A stretch of 64,000 nt of DNA from Hymenobacter taeanensis (GCF_013137895.1 NZ_CP053538.1:4123001-4187000), one strand, 5' to 3'. Positions 55,753-63,993 are shown, counted from the stretch's first letter. The notes: generated by a model not told the origin, from the letters alone. Program-made: numbers and translations.

Positions 55753-56484
55753 ATGACGCTTCTCACCCTGCTGCTGCAAGCGCCCACTGGGGCCGCAGCA
55801 GTTCCCGCGGCTTCTCCCGCCGCCGCTGATTCTGCCGCAACTGCGGCTAATGCTGCCGCCAACGCAGCCACCGGCCTTTCCCTCATCGACCTGGTTCTGG
55901 CCGGCGGCTGGATCATGGTGCCGCTGTTCCTGCTGCTGTTTGTTTCGGTATACATCATCCTGGAGCGGTATTTCACCATTCGGAAGGCGGGTGCCGTATC
56001 AGAAACGTTTATGCCTGGCATCCGGGGGCTCATGGTGAAAGGGGACCTGCAGGGCGCTAAAATGCTCTGCGCACAGAACCCTACGCCACTGGCTCGCATG
56101 ATTGAGAAGGGTATTCGCCGGATTGGCTTGCCGCTCAAGGAAATTGAAACCAGCGTGGAAAACGTAGGCAAAATTGAAATTGCCCGTCTCGAGAAGAACA
56201 TCAACGTACTAGGTATTGTGGCCGGTATTGCGCCCATGCTGGGTTTCGTGGGTACCATCATCGGGGTTATTAAAATCTTCTATGCCATCAGCTCCACCGG
56301 CGACTTTGGCATTGCCCAGATTTCGGGTGGTTTGTACACCAAAATGGTGACTTCCGCCGCGGGTCTGATTGTAGGTATCGTGGCGCACGTGGGCTACCAC
56401 TGGCTCAGCATTATGGTTGAGCGCATGGTCTTTCGCATGGAGAACTCGGCCATCGAGTTTATGGACATTCTGCAGGATAACTAA
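55753..56484 (+). CDS. exbB: MotA/TolQ/ExbB proton channel protein
   Basis: A 243-residue membrane protein. After an Ala-rich start, three transmembrane helices are visible: LSLIDLVLAGGWIMVPLFLLLFVSVYIIL, the pair around GIVAGIAPMLGFVGTIIGVIKIFYAI and the last near MVTSAAGLIVGIVAHVGYHW. The GTxxGxxxxF pattern (GFVGTIIGVIKIF) is the family signature. With the next gene it makes a proton-driven stator complex. It forms an operon with SPOR, exbD and tonB genes. Confidence 0.92.
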   Translation: MTLLTLLLQAPTGAAAVPAASPAAADSAATAANAAANAATGLSLIDLVLAGGWIMVPLFLLLFVSVYIILERYFTIRKAGAVSETFMPGIRGLMVKGDLQGAKMLCAQNPTPLARMIEKGIRRIGLPLKEIETSVENVGKIEIARLEKNINVLGIVAGIAPMLGFVGTIIGVIKIFYAISSTGDFGIAQISGGLYTKMVTSAAGLIVGIVAHVGYHWLSIMVERMVFRMENSAIEFMDILQDN

Positions 56485-56513
56485 GTGTGAGGTTGTGAAA
56501 GGCGAAGTTGTGC
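56485..56513. repeat. GTGAA tract after exbB (inverted partner of the next TTCAC tract)
   Basis: TGTGAGGTTGTGAAAGGCGAAGTTGTG is the reverse-complement pattern of the tract before exbD, so the two could pair in RNA. Confidence 0.55.
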
Positions 56514-56535
56514 AATAGGCCCAATGGGTTTTACA

Positions 56536-56573
56536 GCTTCACCTTTCACCCTTTCACTTCTCACAACTTCACC
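56536..56573 (+). repeat. TTCAC tract before exbD
   Basis: Units GCTTCACCTT, TCACCCT, TTCACTTC, TCACAAC, TTCACCGC end 2 bases before the ATG at 56576. Here the start codon is ATG, unlike the other four. Confidence 0.7.
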
Positions 56574-56575
56574 GC

Positions 56576-56986
56576 ATGGACCTTAGCCGGCGCCGTAAGC
56601 TTTCTTCTCACGTCGAGACCAGCTCGATGAACGACATCATGTTCTTTCTGATGTTGTTCTTCCTGATTGTGTCAACGATGGTAAACCCAAACGTTATCAA
56701 GCTCATGCTGCCCAATGCCCGTTCGGGCAAGCAGGCCATGAAGCAGCCCATCACGGTATCGGTAGATGCCGCCGGGCAGTACTTCATCGACCGTCAGCTG
56801 ACTACGCCTACTGAACTGGAAGCCGAACTGGCACGCCGGGTTGAAGGGTTGGAAAGCCCCACTGCCGTACTACGCGTAGATGCTTCCCTGAACGTGCAGA
56901 AGCTGGTTGATATCCTCGAAATTGGCAACCGCCTCAAAATTAGAATGGTAATGGCCACCCAGGCCCAGCAAGCCTCGGGTAAGTAA
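56576..56986 (+). CDS. exbD: ExbD/TolR-family biopolymer transport protein
   Basis: A 136-residue single-pass protein. The transmembrane helix is MNDIMFFLMLFFLIVSTMV with the conserved aspartate (near residue 21) that takes part in proton transfer; the periplasmic domain follows (ITVSVDAAGQYFIDRQLTTPTELEAELARRVEG). It forms a complex with the upstream ExbB. A hairpin lies after it. Confidence 0.92.
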   Translation: MDLSRRRKLSSHVETSSMNDIMFFLMLFFLIVSTMVNPNVIKLMLPNARSGKQAMKQPITVSVDAAGQYFIDRQLTTPTELEAELARRVEGLESPTAVLRVDASLNVQKLVDILEIGNRLKIRMVMATQAQQASGK

Positions 56987-57040
56987 GTCAGGCTGCCACT
57001 GGCTGAACCGGCTGGTCTGGTTTTATCGTTACAAGTTCAC

Positions 57041-57079
57041 ACTACGCCCCGTCTGCCGTTTTTCGGAGCGGGGCGTAGT
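57041..57079 (+). terminator. Hairpin between exbD and tonB
   Basis: Perfect 11-base arms 57041-57051 and 57069-57079 with a 17-base loop. No T-run; it may reduce rather than stop transcription into tonB. Confidence 0.5.
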
Positions 57080-57254
57080 AATTAACAGGCATCTCAGTCA
57101 GAAGGGCGGCCAGCACTATTACTCTTAAGACTGAGAGGACACGGAAGCGGTTTTCGGTTGAAGAATTGCTTGCGTATTACTCGCCGCCGGAAACATACCT
57201 TTGACTTCCTCAAACTGAGCTGCGTAGGCCAGTACGAGCAAACCTATTTCACCC

Positions 57255-58142
57255 ATGGCAACTGAATATCGGGAAGAGCATCGTCGCGAAGCCTTAATCG
57301 GTACTGTGCTGATCCATGCCGCCCTGGCGGCGCTGTTCATCTTTACCGTGTTTAAGGGCCCAGATCCGCCCTTAGAGACATTGGGAGGCGATGGCGTGGA
57401 GCTAAACTATGGCGTTGATGAGGTTGGCTCCGGCGACATTCAAAGCCAGGCCCCGGCCAACGAATCAAAGAACCGGGAAGACAGCCGCCCGCCCGCCGCG
57501 CAGCCCGACCCCACGCCGCCTAGGCCAGTAGCGCAGCCTGACCCAACTCCTCCGACCCAGGAGCGGGTGGTGACCAGCGAAGCAGAGGAGAGCCCTGTAA
57601 CCGTGCCGCCGGTGCAGAAGTCTGCCCCAGTGGTAAGGGAAGAAGTAAAGCCCGAGCCACCCCGCCCCAAAGTTGACCAGCGGGCCGTGTTTACGCCCAA
57701 AGCCAATAGCAATACCGGCGGGGGTAACGGGGTAAATGGCACCAGCAATGCACCCACCGGCAATAACAACGGCGACAACCCCGGCACCGTGGGCGACAAA
57801 GGTGACCCGCGCGGCACCTACGGCGGCACGGCCTACTCTGGCGAGCCGGGCAGTGGTGGTAGGGGTACCAGTCCTGGCTCCGGTGGCCTGGAAATGTCGG
57901 GGTGGGCAGTGGTGAGCAAGCCGAACGTGGCAGCGCTTGATAACAACTCAGGCTTTGTTCGATATCAGATCAAAATCAACGCTGATGGGGAAGTGGAGTC
58001 AGTGAGAAAGGTATCCGGCAACGTGTCACCGGCTCAGGACAGAGCCTGCCGCGATGCGCTGGAACGGGTAGAATTTCGCCGCACTAGCGCCGCCGAGGGC
58101 GGAGCAACCGGTTATTACACCTTCCGCTTTACAGTTCAGTAA
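57255..58142 (+). CDS. tonB: TonB-family energy transducer
   Basis: A 295-residue protein. A transmembrane helix near residues 14-34 (ALIGTVLIHAALAALFIFTVF) is followed by a Pro/Glu-rich periplasmic spacer, a Gly/Asn-rich segment (GGGNGVNGTSNAPTGNNNGDNPGT) and the C-terminal TonB domain (FVRYQIKINADGEVESVRKVSGNVSPAQDRACRDALERVEFRRT). It converts the proton motive force from ExbB-ExbD into action on outer-membrane partners. The natural partner in this cluster may be the barrel at 52665. Confidence 0.9.
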   Translation: MATEYREEHRREALIGTVLIHAALAALFIFTVFKGPDPPLETLGGDGVELNYGVDEVGSGDIQSQAPANESKNREDSRPPAAQPDPTPPRPVAQPDPTPPTQERVVTSEAEESPVTVPPVQKSAPVVREEVKPEPPRPKVDQRAVFTPKANSNTGGGNGVNGTSNAPTGNNNGDNPGTVGDKGDPRGTYGGTAYSGEPGSGGRGTSPGSGGLEMSGWAVVSKPNVAALDNNSGFVRYQIKINADGEVESVRKVSGNVSPAQDRACRDALERVEFRRTSAAEGGATGYYTFRFTVQ

Positions 58143-58167
58143 GCGTACCTTAACCAAACTCTTTTTT

Positions 58168-58201
58168 AAGCCGCCGGTCGGATTTATCCGGTCGGCGGCT
58201 T
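58168..58201 (+). terminator. Hairpin after tonB
   Basis: Arms 58168-58176 and 58193-58201 (AAGCCGCCG and complement), with a repeat of CCGGTCGG inside the loop. T-run is weak. Confidence 0.6.
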
Positions 58202-58335
58202 TGCTTTGCAGGCTGCTTACTGATTATGGTTGCTAGATGATAGTTGTCAGTAGCTGGGCACTATTAATGCGCTGTTCAGTCCAAAACCGCTTGAGCCCGC
58301 CGGTAACCAGCAACCGACGATCAACCCAAACAACT

Positions 58336-59637
58336 ATGACCTACCGCGAAACGCTCGACTTTCTTTACAACCAGCTTCCCATGTTTCAGCGGGTGGGAGA
58401 GGCGGGCTATAAGCCAGGGCTCGGGAATACGGAGGCATTAGCTGAGCTTACTGGCCACCCGGAGCGCACATTCCCGAGCGTGCACGTGGCCGGCACTAAC
58501 GGCAAGGGCAGCAGCTCCAACCTGCTGGCGGCAGTGTTGCAGGCCGCAGGCTATACCGTAGGCTTGTATACCTCACCCCACTTGCGCGAGTTTACCGAAC
58601 GCATAAAGGTCAATGGGGAGGATCTGAAGCCAGAATACTTAGTGGACTGGGTGGCCCGCTGGTGGCCCCAGTTTCAGCACGTGCAGCCCTCGTTTTTTGA
58701 AATGTGCGTGGCGCTTTGCTTTTGCTACTTTGCAGAGCAGAAAGTAGATATAGCGGTAATTGAGGTGGGCCTGGGTGGGCGGCTAGATTCTACCAACATT
58801 ATCCGGCCGCTAGTTTCCCTGATTACCAATATCAGCTTCGACCACCAAAACCTGCTGGGCGATACGTTGCCCAAAATTGCAGGGGAGAAGGCCGGCATCA
58901 TCAAGTCAGAAGTGCCCGCAGTCATCAGCCAGACCCAGCCCCAGGTACGCTCAGTGTTTGAAGAAAAAGCCGCTGCCATGCACGCACCCCTGCAGTTTGC
59001 CGATCAGGAATACCACGTGGAGCCAATCCGGCCCGCCGCGCCCGATGAGGATGTGCAGCACCTGCGCGTAACGCGCCAAGGCGCTCCTTACTTAGACAAT
59101 CTGGAGCTGGCCTTGGCCGGTGACTATCAACGCCTGAACTTGCCCGGAGTGCTAGCAACTATCGAAGCCCTGCGGCAACAGGGCTATACAATTCCGGAAG
59201 AAGCGGTGCGCACTGGCCTTCGCGACCTGCGCCGTCTAACAGGCTTCCGCGGCCGCTGGACCATACTGAGCCGCCAGCCCCTGGTGGTATGCGATACGGG
59301 CCACAATGAGGCTGGCCTCCGGTTTGTGACCGAGCAGCTGGCCCGGCTGCCGTACCAACGGCTTCACTTCGTGCTGGGCGTTGTCAATGACAAGGATGTT
59401 ACCAAGATGTTGGATTTATTGCCCCGAGATGCTAGCTATTACTTCTGCCAAGCCAGTATTCCGCGGGCGCTGCCGGGAGCGGAGTTGGCTGAGCGAGCCG
59501 CGGCGGTAGGCCTTCATGGGCAGGTATACGGCCCGGTGGCGGCGGCTGTAGCCGCCGCCCGCGCCGCGGCCGGCCCCGATGATGTGGTCTTCATCGGAGG
59601 GAGTACCTTTGTGGTGGCCGATATTGAAGAACTCTAG
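58336..59637 (+). CDS. folC: Bifunctional folylpolyglutamate/dihydrofolate synthase
   Basis: A 433-residue Mur-ligase-fold enzyme that adds glutamate to folates. It starts MTYRETLDFLYNQLPMFQRVG at ATG 58336. P-loop VAGTNGKGSSSNLLAA, SPHLREFTERIKVNG, EVGLGGRLDSTNII and ITNISFDHQNLLGDTLPKIAGEKAGIIK are all present; the C-terminal half has the TGFRGRWTILS and CDTGHNEAGLRFV blocks. It lies downstream of the TonB gene and is not functionally linked. Confidence 0.95.
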   Translation: MTYRETLDFLYNQLPMFQRVGEAGYKPGLGNTEALAELTGHPERTFPSVHVAGTNGKGSSSNLLAAVLQAAGYTVGLYTSPHLREFTERIKVNGEDLKPEYLVDWVARWWPQFQHVQPSFFEMCVALCFCYFAEQKVDIAVIEVGLGGRLDSTNIIRPLVSLITNISFDHQNLLGDTLPKIAGEKAGIIKSEVPAVISQTQPQVRSVFEEKAAAMHAPLQFADQEYHVEPIRPAAPDEDVQHLRVTRQGAPYLDNLELALAGDYQRLNLPGVLATIEALRQQGYTIPEEAVRTGLRDLRRLTGFRGRWTILSRQPLVVCDTGHNEAGLRFVTEQLARLPYQRLHFVLGVVNDKDVTKMLDLLPRDASYYFCQASIPRALPGAELAERAAAVGLHGQVYGPVAAAVAAARAAAGPDDVVFIGGSTFVVADIEEL

Positions 59638-59729
59638 GCCTGCTAATCCCAAACTCAGCTTGGCAGGGCAGGCGCACATGGGCGTTCAAATCATCTAGGC
59701 TTCGGCTTTACAATACGTAACTGAGCCTT

Positions 59730-59762
59730 ACTTCACAATTTCACCACAACACCACTTCACCT
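59730..59762 (+). repeat. TTCAC tract before trmB
   Basis: ACTTCACAATTTCACCACAACACCACTTCACC, ending 4 bases before the GTG start at 59767. Confidence 0.7.
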
Positions 59763-59766
59763 TTTC

Positions 59767-60429
59767 GTGAGTCGAATCAAACTAAAGCGCTTCGCCGACA
59801 ATGCCGGCCGTCATGATATTGTAGAGCCCGGCAAAGACAATTACCAACAACTGGGTGGGCGCTGGCACGAGCAGTTTTTTCAGAACCAGAATCCTATTAC
59901 CCTGGAGGTAGGCTGCGGCAAAGGGGAGTACACCGTAGGTCTGGCCGAACGCTACCCCGAGCGCAACTTCCTGGGCCTCGACATAAAAGGCGACCGAATC
60001 TGGCGGGGCAGCCGCCGGGCCGAAGCGCTAGGCCTCTCCAACGTGGGGTTTGTGCGCACTCGGGCCCACGACCTGCTCACGCATTTCGCCGCCGGCGAGC
60101 TGCACGAGATTTGGATAACCTTTCCCGACCCTCGCCCGCGCGACCGGGATATTAAGCGCCGCTTAACGTCGCCGCGCTTCCTGAGCCTGTATCAACAATT
60201 GCTACGCCCGGGTGGACTGGTTCATCTCAAAACCGACAACGAAAGTCTGTTTGATTATTCTCTGGAAACGGTGCAGCAGCGCCCCGGTGCTACTATTCTG
60301 GCCTACACTAAAGATTTATACGCTACTCCCGAGCTTTTGCCCCACGCTGAGGATATTGTGACAAACTTCGAAAGTAAATACCGCGCTCAGGGCGTGCCCA
60401 TCAAGTATCTCCAGTTTCAGTTAAGCTAG
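59767..60429 (+). CDS. trmB: tRNA (guanine-46-N7)-methyltransferase
   Basis: A 220-residue SAM-dependent enzyme. SAM-binding LEVGCGKGEYTVGLAERYPERNFLGLDIKGDRI, TFPDPRPRDRDIKRRLTSPRF (catalytic Asp region) and LLRPGGLVHLKTDNESLFDY are family blocks. The start is GTG 59767, beginning VSRIKLKRFADNAGRHDIVEPGK, which matches the TrmB N-terminus. It modifies G46 in the variable loop of tRNAs. Confidence 0.94.
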   Translation: MSRIKLKRFADNAGRHDIVEPGKDNYQQLGGRWHEQFFQNQNPITLEVGCGKGEYTVGLAERYPERNFLGLDIKGDRIWRGSRRAEALGLSNVGFVRTRAHDLLTHFAAGELHEIWITFPDPRPRDRDIKRRLTSPRFLSLYQQLLRPGGLVHLKTDNESLFDYSLETVQQRPGATILAYTKDLYATPELLPHAEDIVTNFESKYRAQGVPIKYLQFQLS

Positions 60430-60450
60430 TACACCAGGGCTACTGGCCAT

Positions 60451-60516
60451 AGCCACAAACGACAGAGCCTGTTGCCGCATAATTTGATGCAGCAACAGGC
60501 TCTGTCGTTTGTGGCT
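60451..60516. terminator. Perfect 25-base-arm bidirectional hairpin
   Basis: Arms 60451-60475 and 60492-60516 are perfect reverse complements (AGCCACAAACGACAGAGCC begins each), loop of 16 bases. It lies between the convergent trmB and the disordered-protein gene. Confidence 0.8.
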
Positions 60517-60573
60517 CACCACCTTACATGCCCCGGCAGATAAACACGCCTAGGGCTGGGTGGCGTGGGGTGG

Positions 60574-60867
60574 TTATTCCAATTCGTAGTTATCATTGGA
60601 GCGTTTGCCTCCCTTGTCGGAAGGGCTCGTCATGCCGGTGCCGCTGTCCATATCACCGGCTATTCGATCCTTGAAATTCTCGGGGCGGTTGCCCGCCGCT
60701 ACGTGTGGCTGACTGGCCTGACCCGACAGGCCACTCCGGACGGAGCGGTCATGCTCCGTGGAGCCGGCCTGTTGTGCCTGTTCCGAGGACTGGTTGCTGA
60801 TTTTATCGTTGGCGTTCGGCCCGGCTTTAGGGTCGTGCTGGCCGCGCTTTCCAGATTGCGTTGACAT
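60574..60867 (-). CDS. Small disordered hypothetical protein
   Basis: A 97-residue hydrophilic protein from ATG 60867 (MSTQSGKRGQHDPKAGPNANDKISNQ). It is rich in Ser, Gly, Asn, Gln, Asp, Lys and Arg, lacks Cys and Trp, and is probably unstructured along its length. The end KRSNDNYELE is acidic. Similar small proteins occur in soil and desiccation-tolerant Bacteroidetes, but function is unknown. It converges with trmB. Confidence 0.45.
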   Translation of the reverse strand: MSTQSGKRGQHDPKAGPNANDKISNQSSEQAQQAGSTEHDRSVRSGLSGQASQPHVAAGNRPENFKDRIAGDMDSGTGMTSPSDKGGKRSNDNYELE

Positions 60868-61143
60868 AGCTGTAGGGTTTGGTGGTGAAGAACATTGGTC
60901 AGGTGGTGGCCTGCGCACGGTAGGTAACCACCTGATTGGCTAGTACTTGGTACGCCTCTTAGCAAGCTCTGTTGCGGCAAGTCGTAAATATGTTATTAGA
61001 GTGCCCGCCCATAGCAGGCGACTAATCCCCGGTAATTGAGTACCTGAGTAGCAGGTACAGCTAATGCTCCACTAGAAAATCGAATAAGCCCAGTAGTTTG
61101 CATTTGACTCTGATGGTTCCTTTCACGCGTAAAGCTGCCTGCT

Positions 61144-61983
61144 ATGCAAGCCCTATCCATTCTCACCACTGCTCACTTATTTCCTGTGCTGGATGAGCAC
61201 CTACTGCAGTGTTTACGGGGGCTCACAGAGTTAGAATGGGAGAGGCCTACGGTGGCCCCGCAGTGGCGGGTGCGCGATGTAGCGCTGCATTTACTTGACG
61301 GTAACCTGAGAACCTTATCCATGCTGCGGGATGGGCATTTTGGCGGCCCACCGCCCCGTAGCACCGCTTACCCCGATGTAGTTACCTTTCTGAACGAGCT
61401 GAATGCCGGTTGGGTGCATGCGGGCCAGCGGCTCAGCCCGGCAATTATTACGTGGCTCTTAGAGCTGAGTGGGGCCGCCTACTGCCAGTATATGGCTACC
61501 CTTGACCCACTGGGGCCGGCGGTATTTCCGGTGGCCTGGGCCGGAGAAACTCAGTCGGCCAACTGGTTTCACATTGCCCGCGACTACACCGAGAAGTGGC
61601 ATCATCAGCAGCAGATCAGGTTGGCGGTGGGCCAAGAGGCTGCATTATTTACCCGTGAGCTGTGCCATCCTTTCCTGGCTACCTGCGTGCGGGCCTTACC
61701 CCACCAGTACCGGGGCCTTGCGGCACCAGCAGGCACTACCATCCGCTTCACCGTAAGTGGCCCCGCCGGTGATGCGTGGCAGCTGCAACGGGTAGGCTAC
61801 ACGTGGGAGTTGGGCCAGGCGGGCACCGAAGCCGTGGATACTGCAGTACTAATTGCCCCCGAAATTGCGTGGCGCCTCTTCACCAAAAGCCTCCCTGAGC
61901 AGCAGGCAAGGCAACAACTTGTGGTACGTGGGGAGCGGGCTTGGGCTGAGCCAGTTTACTCGCTGCTGGCCGTAATGGCGTAA
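61144..61983 (+). CDS. DinB/maleylpyruvate isomerase N-terminal domain protein
   Basis: A 279-residue protein of the DinB/YfiT fold. An N-terminal four-helix domain with metal-binding-type histidines is visible (DVALHLLDGNLRTLSMLRDGHF; EKWHHQQQIRLAVG), as in mycothiol-dependent maleylpyruvate isomerase and bacillithiol transferase. The C-terminal part (IRFTVSGPAGDAWQLQRVGYTWELGQAGTEAVDT) is an SCP2-like domain. A thiol-linked role in this bacillithiol-making organism is inference. Start ATG 61144. Confidence 0.7.
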   Translation: MQALSILTTAHLFPVLDEHLLQCLRGLTELEWERPTVAPQWRVRDVALHLLDGNLRTLSMLRDGHFGGPPPRSTAYPDVVTFLNELNAGWVHAGQRLSPAIITWLLELSGAAYCQYMATLDPLGPAVFPVAWAGETQSANWFHIARDYTEKWHHQQQIRLAVGQEAALFTRELCHPFLATCVRALPHQYRGLAAPAGTTIRFTVSGPAGDAWQLQRVGYTWELGQAGTEAVDTAVLIAPEIAWRLFTKSLPEQQARQQLVVRGERAWAEPVYSLLAVMA

Positions 61984-61987
61984 GGTG

Positions 61988-62611
61988 CTATTGTTCTTCC
62001 AGAGCTTCGAACACCGCCTCCATTTCCTCAAAGTCGCGGAGGCCGGGTTTAATCTCATGACCGCCTTCCAGCACAATACCGGCCGGGCGCACGGTTTCCA
62101 CTAACTGCCGGATATCAGTAGGGGCAAAGCCTTCGCCGAGCCAGATAGCATAACGCCGGGCCTGCTCAGTGAGGCGCGTAAGCTGGGTAGTGCTGGGTAA
62201 GGGCGAGGGCGCCGCGGCCAGCACAAACCCGGTATAAGAGGCCTGCTGCTCCCGGAACCGTAGCTCAACATCTTCGGGCAGCATATCCGGAATCCAGGAA
62301 GTAAGCTTATATACCGGTAGCTCTAGCTCAGCTAACTCCTGGGCTGGGCGGCGCCGGTGCAATAGTACGCCCTGGAGGCCGCAGGTGCGGGCCAGTGTAT
62401 TAATCTCGGCCACGGGCAAGGAATCAAACTCGCCAATGAGCTGCACCCCCGAAACCCAGCCGCTGAGCTCCTGTACTGCCTCGGGCGAAAGATGGTCGGG
62501 CCAGGCGGGGTCGAGGCGGAACGTGAGGCAATCGGCACCCATGCCGGCGCAATAGCGGGCATCGGAGAGGTTATTGATGCCGCGCACCATAACGGGAACG
62601 ATGAGAGCCAT
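61988..62611 (-). CDS. TrpF-like protein, probably degenerate
   Basis: A 207-residue TIM-barrel protein from ATG 62611 resembling phosphoribosylanthranilate isomerase. It begins MALIVPVMVRGINNLSDARYCAGMGAD where TrpF has a K(V/I)CGI motif with catalytic Cys; here the Cys is Arg. The phosphate-binding end GIVLEGGHEIKPGLRDFEEMEAVFEALEE corresponds to the SSGVE-PG.KD end of TrpF. The LAGGL-type loop reads WLGEGFAPTDIRQL. Loss of the Cys and the changed loops argue against isomerase activity. No other trp genes are nearby. The frame is open to 62686. Confidence 0.6.
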   Translation of the reverse strand: MALIVPVMVRGINNLSDARYCAGMGADCLTFRLDPAWPDHLSPEAVQELSGWVSGVQLIGEFDSLPVAEINTLARTCGLQGVLLHRRRPAQELAELELPVYKLTSWIPDMLPEDVELRFREQQASYTGFVLAAAPSPLPSTTQLTRLTEQARRYAIWLGEGFAPTDIRQLVETVRPAGIVLEGGHEIKPGLRDFEEMEAVFEALEEQ

Positions 62612-62789
62612 GGCAGAAGGAAGTACGAGGGTGAAGGTTTGGGAAAAGCCCGGTGCTAAGGCAACAGGCTGCGTTTGCGCCTGCAATAATCGGGGAAAAT
62701 AAGGCTAACTGGTTGCTTTGCGGTCTACTTTCTCCCGAAAGTGGCCTGGGCTCTCTGGGTAGCAGCAAACCATACTCCCCAATACCCAC

Positions 62790-62797
62790 TACCTTTG
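62790..62797 (+). promoter_or_regulatory. TACCTTTG element before mnmA
   Basis: TAnnTTTG match about 48 bases before the mnmA ATG; no clear -33 box. Confidence 0.45.
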
Positions 62798-62844
62798 CAC
62801 CATCGGCCGGAACCTTTCACGCTCCGGGCGCTTTTCATTCTCTT

Positions 62845-63993
62845 ATGAATACTACGAAAGGACGGGTGCTGGTTGCCATGAGCGGCGGCATCGACAGCTC
62901 AGTGGCAGCCGTGATGCTCCACGAGCAAGGCTATGAGGTGGTCGGGATGACCATGAAAACCTGGGACTACGCCTCGGCGGGCGGCAGCAAGAAGGAAACC
63001 GGGTGCTGCTCCCTCGATAGCATCAACGACGCCCGCCAGATTGCTGTTGATCTGGGCTTCCCACACTACATCATTGACATCCGCGACGAGTTTGGAGACT
63101 TTGTTATCTCCAACTTCACTGAAGAATACTTGGCTGGCCGTACGCCCAATCCGTGCGTACTCTGCAACACACATATTAAGTGGGATGCGCTACTGCGCCG
63201 GGCCGATCAGCTCGGTTGCGAATTCATTGCCACGGGCCACTACGCCCAAGTTCGGCATGAGAATGGCCGCTACGTCATCAGCAAAGGCCTCGACGATAAC
63301 AAAGATCAAAGCTATGCCCTCTGGGGAGTAACTCAAGAGAGCTTGGCGCGCACGCTGTTTCCGCTAGGCCAGTTACGTAAAACGGCCATCTATGACTTCG
63401 CCCGGGAGCGGGGCTTCACGGAGCTGGTCAACAAGCCGGAGAGCTACGAAATCTGCTTTATCCCCGATAACGACTACCGGGGGTTCCTGCGGCGGCGGGT
63501 GCCGGGCCTGGAGGAGCGCGTAGCGGGCGGCGAGTTTGTACTGCGCAACGGCACCGTGGTGGGCAAGCACGAGGGCTATCCGTTTTATACCATCGGGCAG
63601 CGCAAGGGCCTGGGGGTGGCGTTAGGTTTCCCCGCCTACGTTACCGCCATCGACCCTGAAACCAACCGCGTGGTGCTTGGCAACTTTGAGGATCTGGCCA
63701 GCACCCGTACGGTGGTGGGCAAGCTCAACATGGGCAAGTTTGCTTCGTTGGAGGGCCGCGGACTGGTGCCCAGTATCACCAAAATCCGGTATAACCACGA
63801 CGGCGCCCCGGCATTTCTGGAGCAGAAAGGCGACAAAATCTACGTCTACTTTGAAGAGGCCGTGCACGCCGTAACCCCCGGGCAAGCCGCTGTATTTTAT
63901 GAGGGCGAAGATGTGCTGGGGGGCGGCTGGATTGAACGTCACACCATTGGCGAAATACCAGAGCCCACAGAGCTGGTTGCTGATGCCCAATAG
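62845..63993 (+). CDS. mnmA: tRNA-specific 2-thiouridylase
   Basis: A 382-residue PP-loop ATPase that thiolates U34 of tRNAs. It starts MNTTKGRVLVAMSGGIDSSVAAVML at ATG 62845 (PP-loop SGGIDSS); catalytic cysteines lie in GRTPNPCVLCNTHIK and SYEICFIPDNDYR, and TGHYAQV and YALWGVTQESLARTLFPLG are family blocks. The frame runs 64 codons further upstream but without family match. The stop is at 63991-63993, 7 bases before the end of the window. Confidence 0.95.
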   Translation: MNTTKGRVLVAMSGGIDSSVAAVMLHEQGYEVVGMTMKTWDYASAGGSKKETGCCSLDSINDARQIAVDLGFPHYIIDIRDEFGDFVISNFTEEYLAGRTPNPCVLCNTHIKWDALLRRADQLGCEFIATGHYAQVRHENGRYVISKGLDDNKDQSYALWGVTQESLARTLFPLGQLRKTAIYDFARERGFTELVNKPESYEICFIPDNDYRGFLRRRVPGLEERVAGGEFVLRNGTVVGKHEGYPFYTIGQRKGLGVALGFPAYVTAIDPETNRVVLGNFEDLASTRTVVGKLNMGKFASLEGRGLVPSITKIRYNHDGAPAFLEQKGDKIYVYFEEAVHAVTPGQAAVFYEGEDVLGGGWIERHTIGEIPEPTELVADAQ

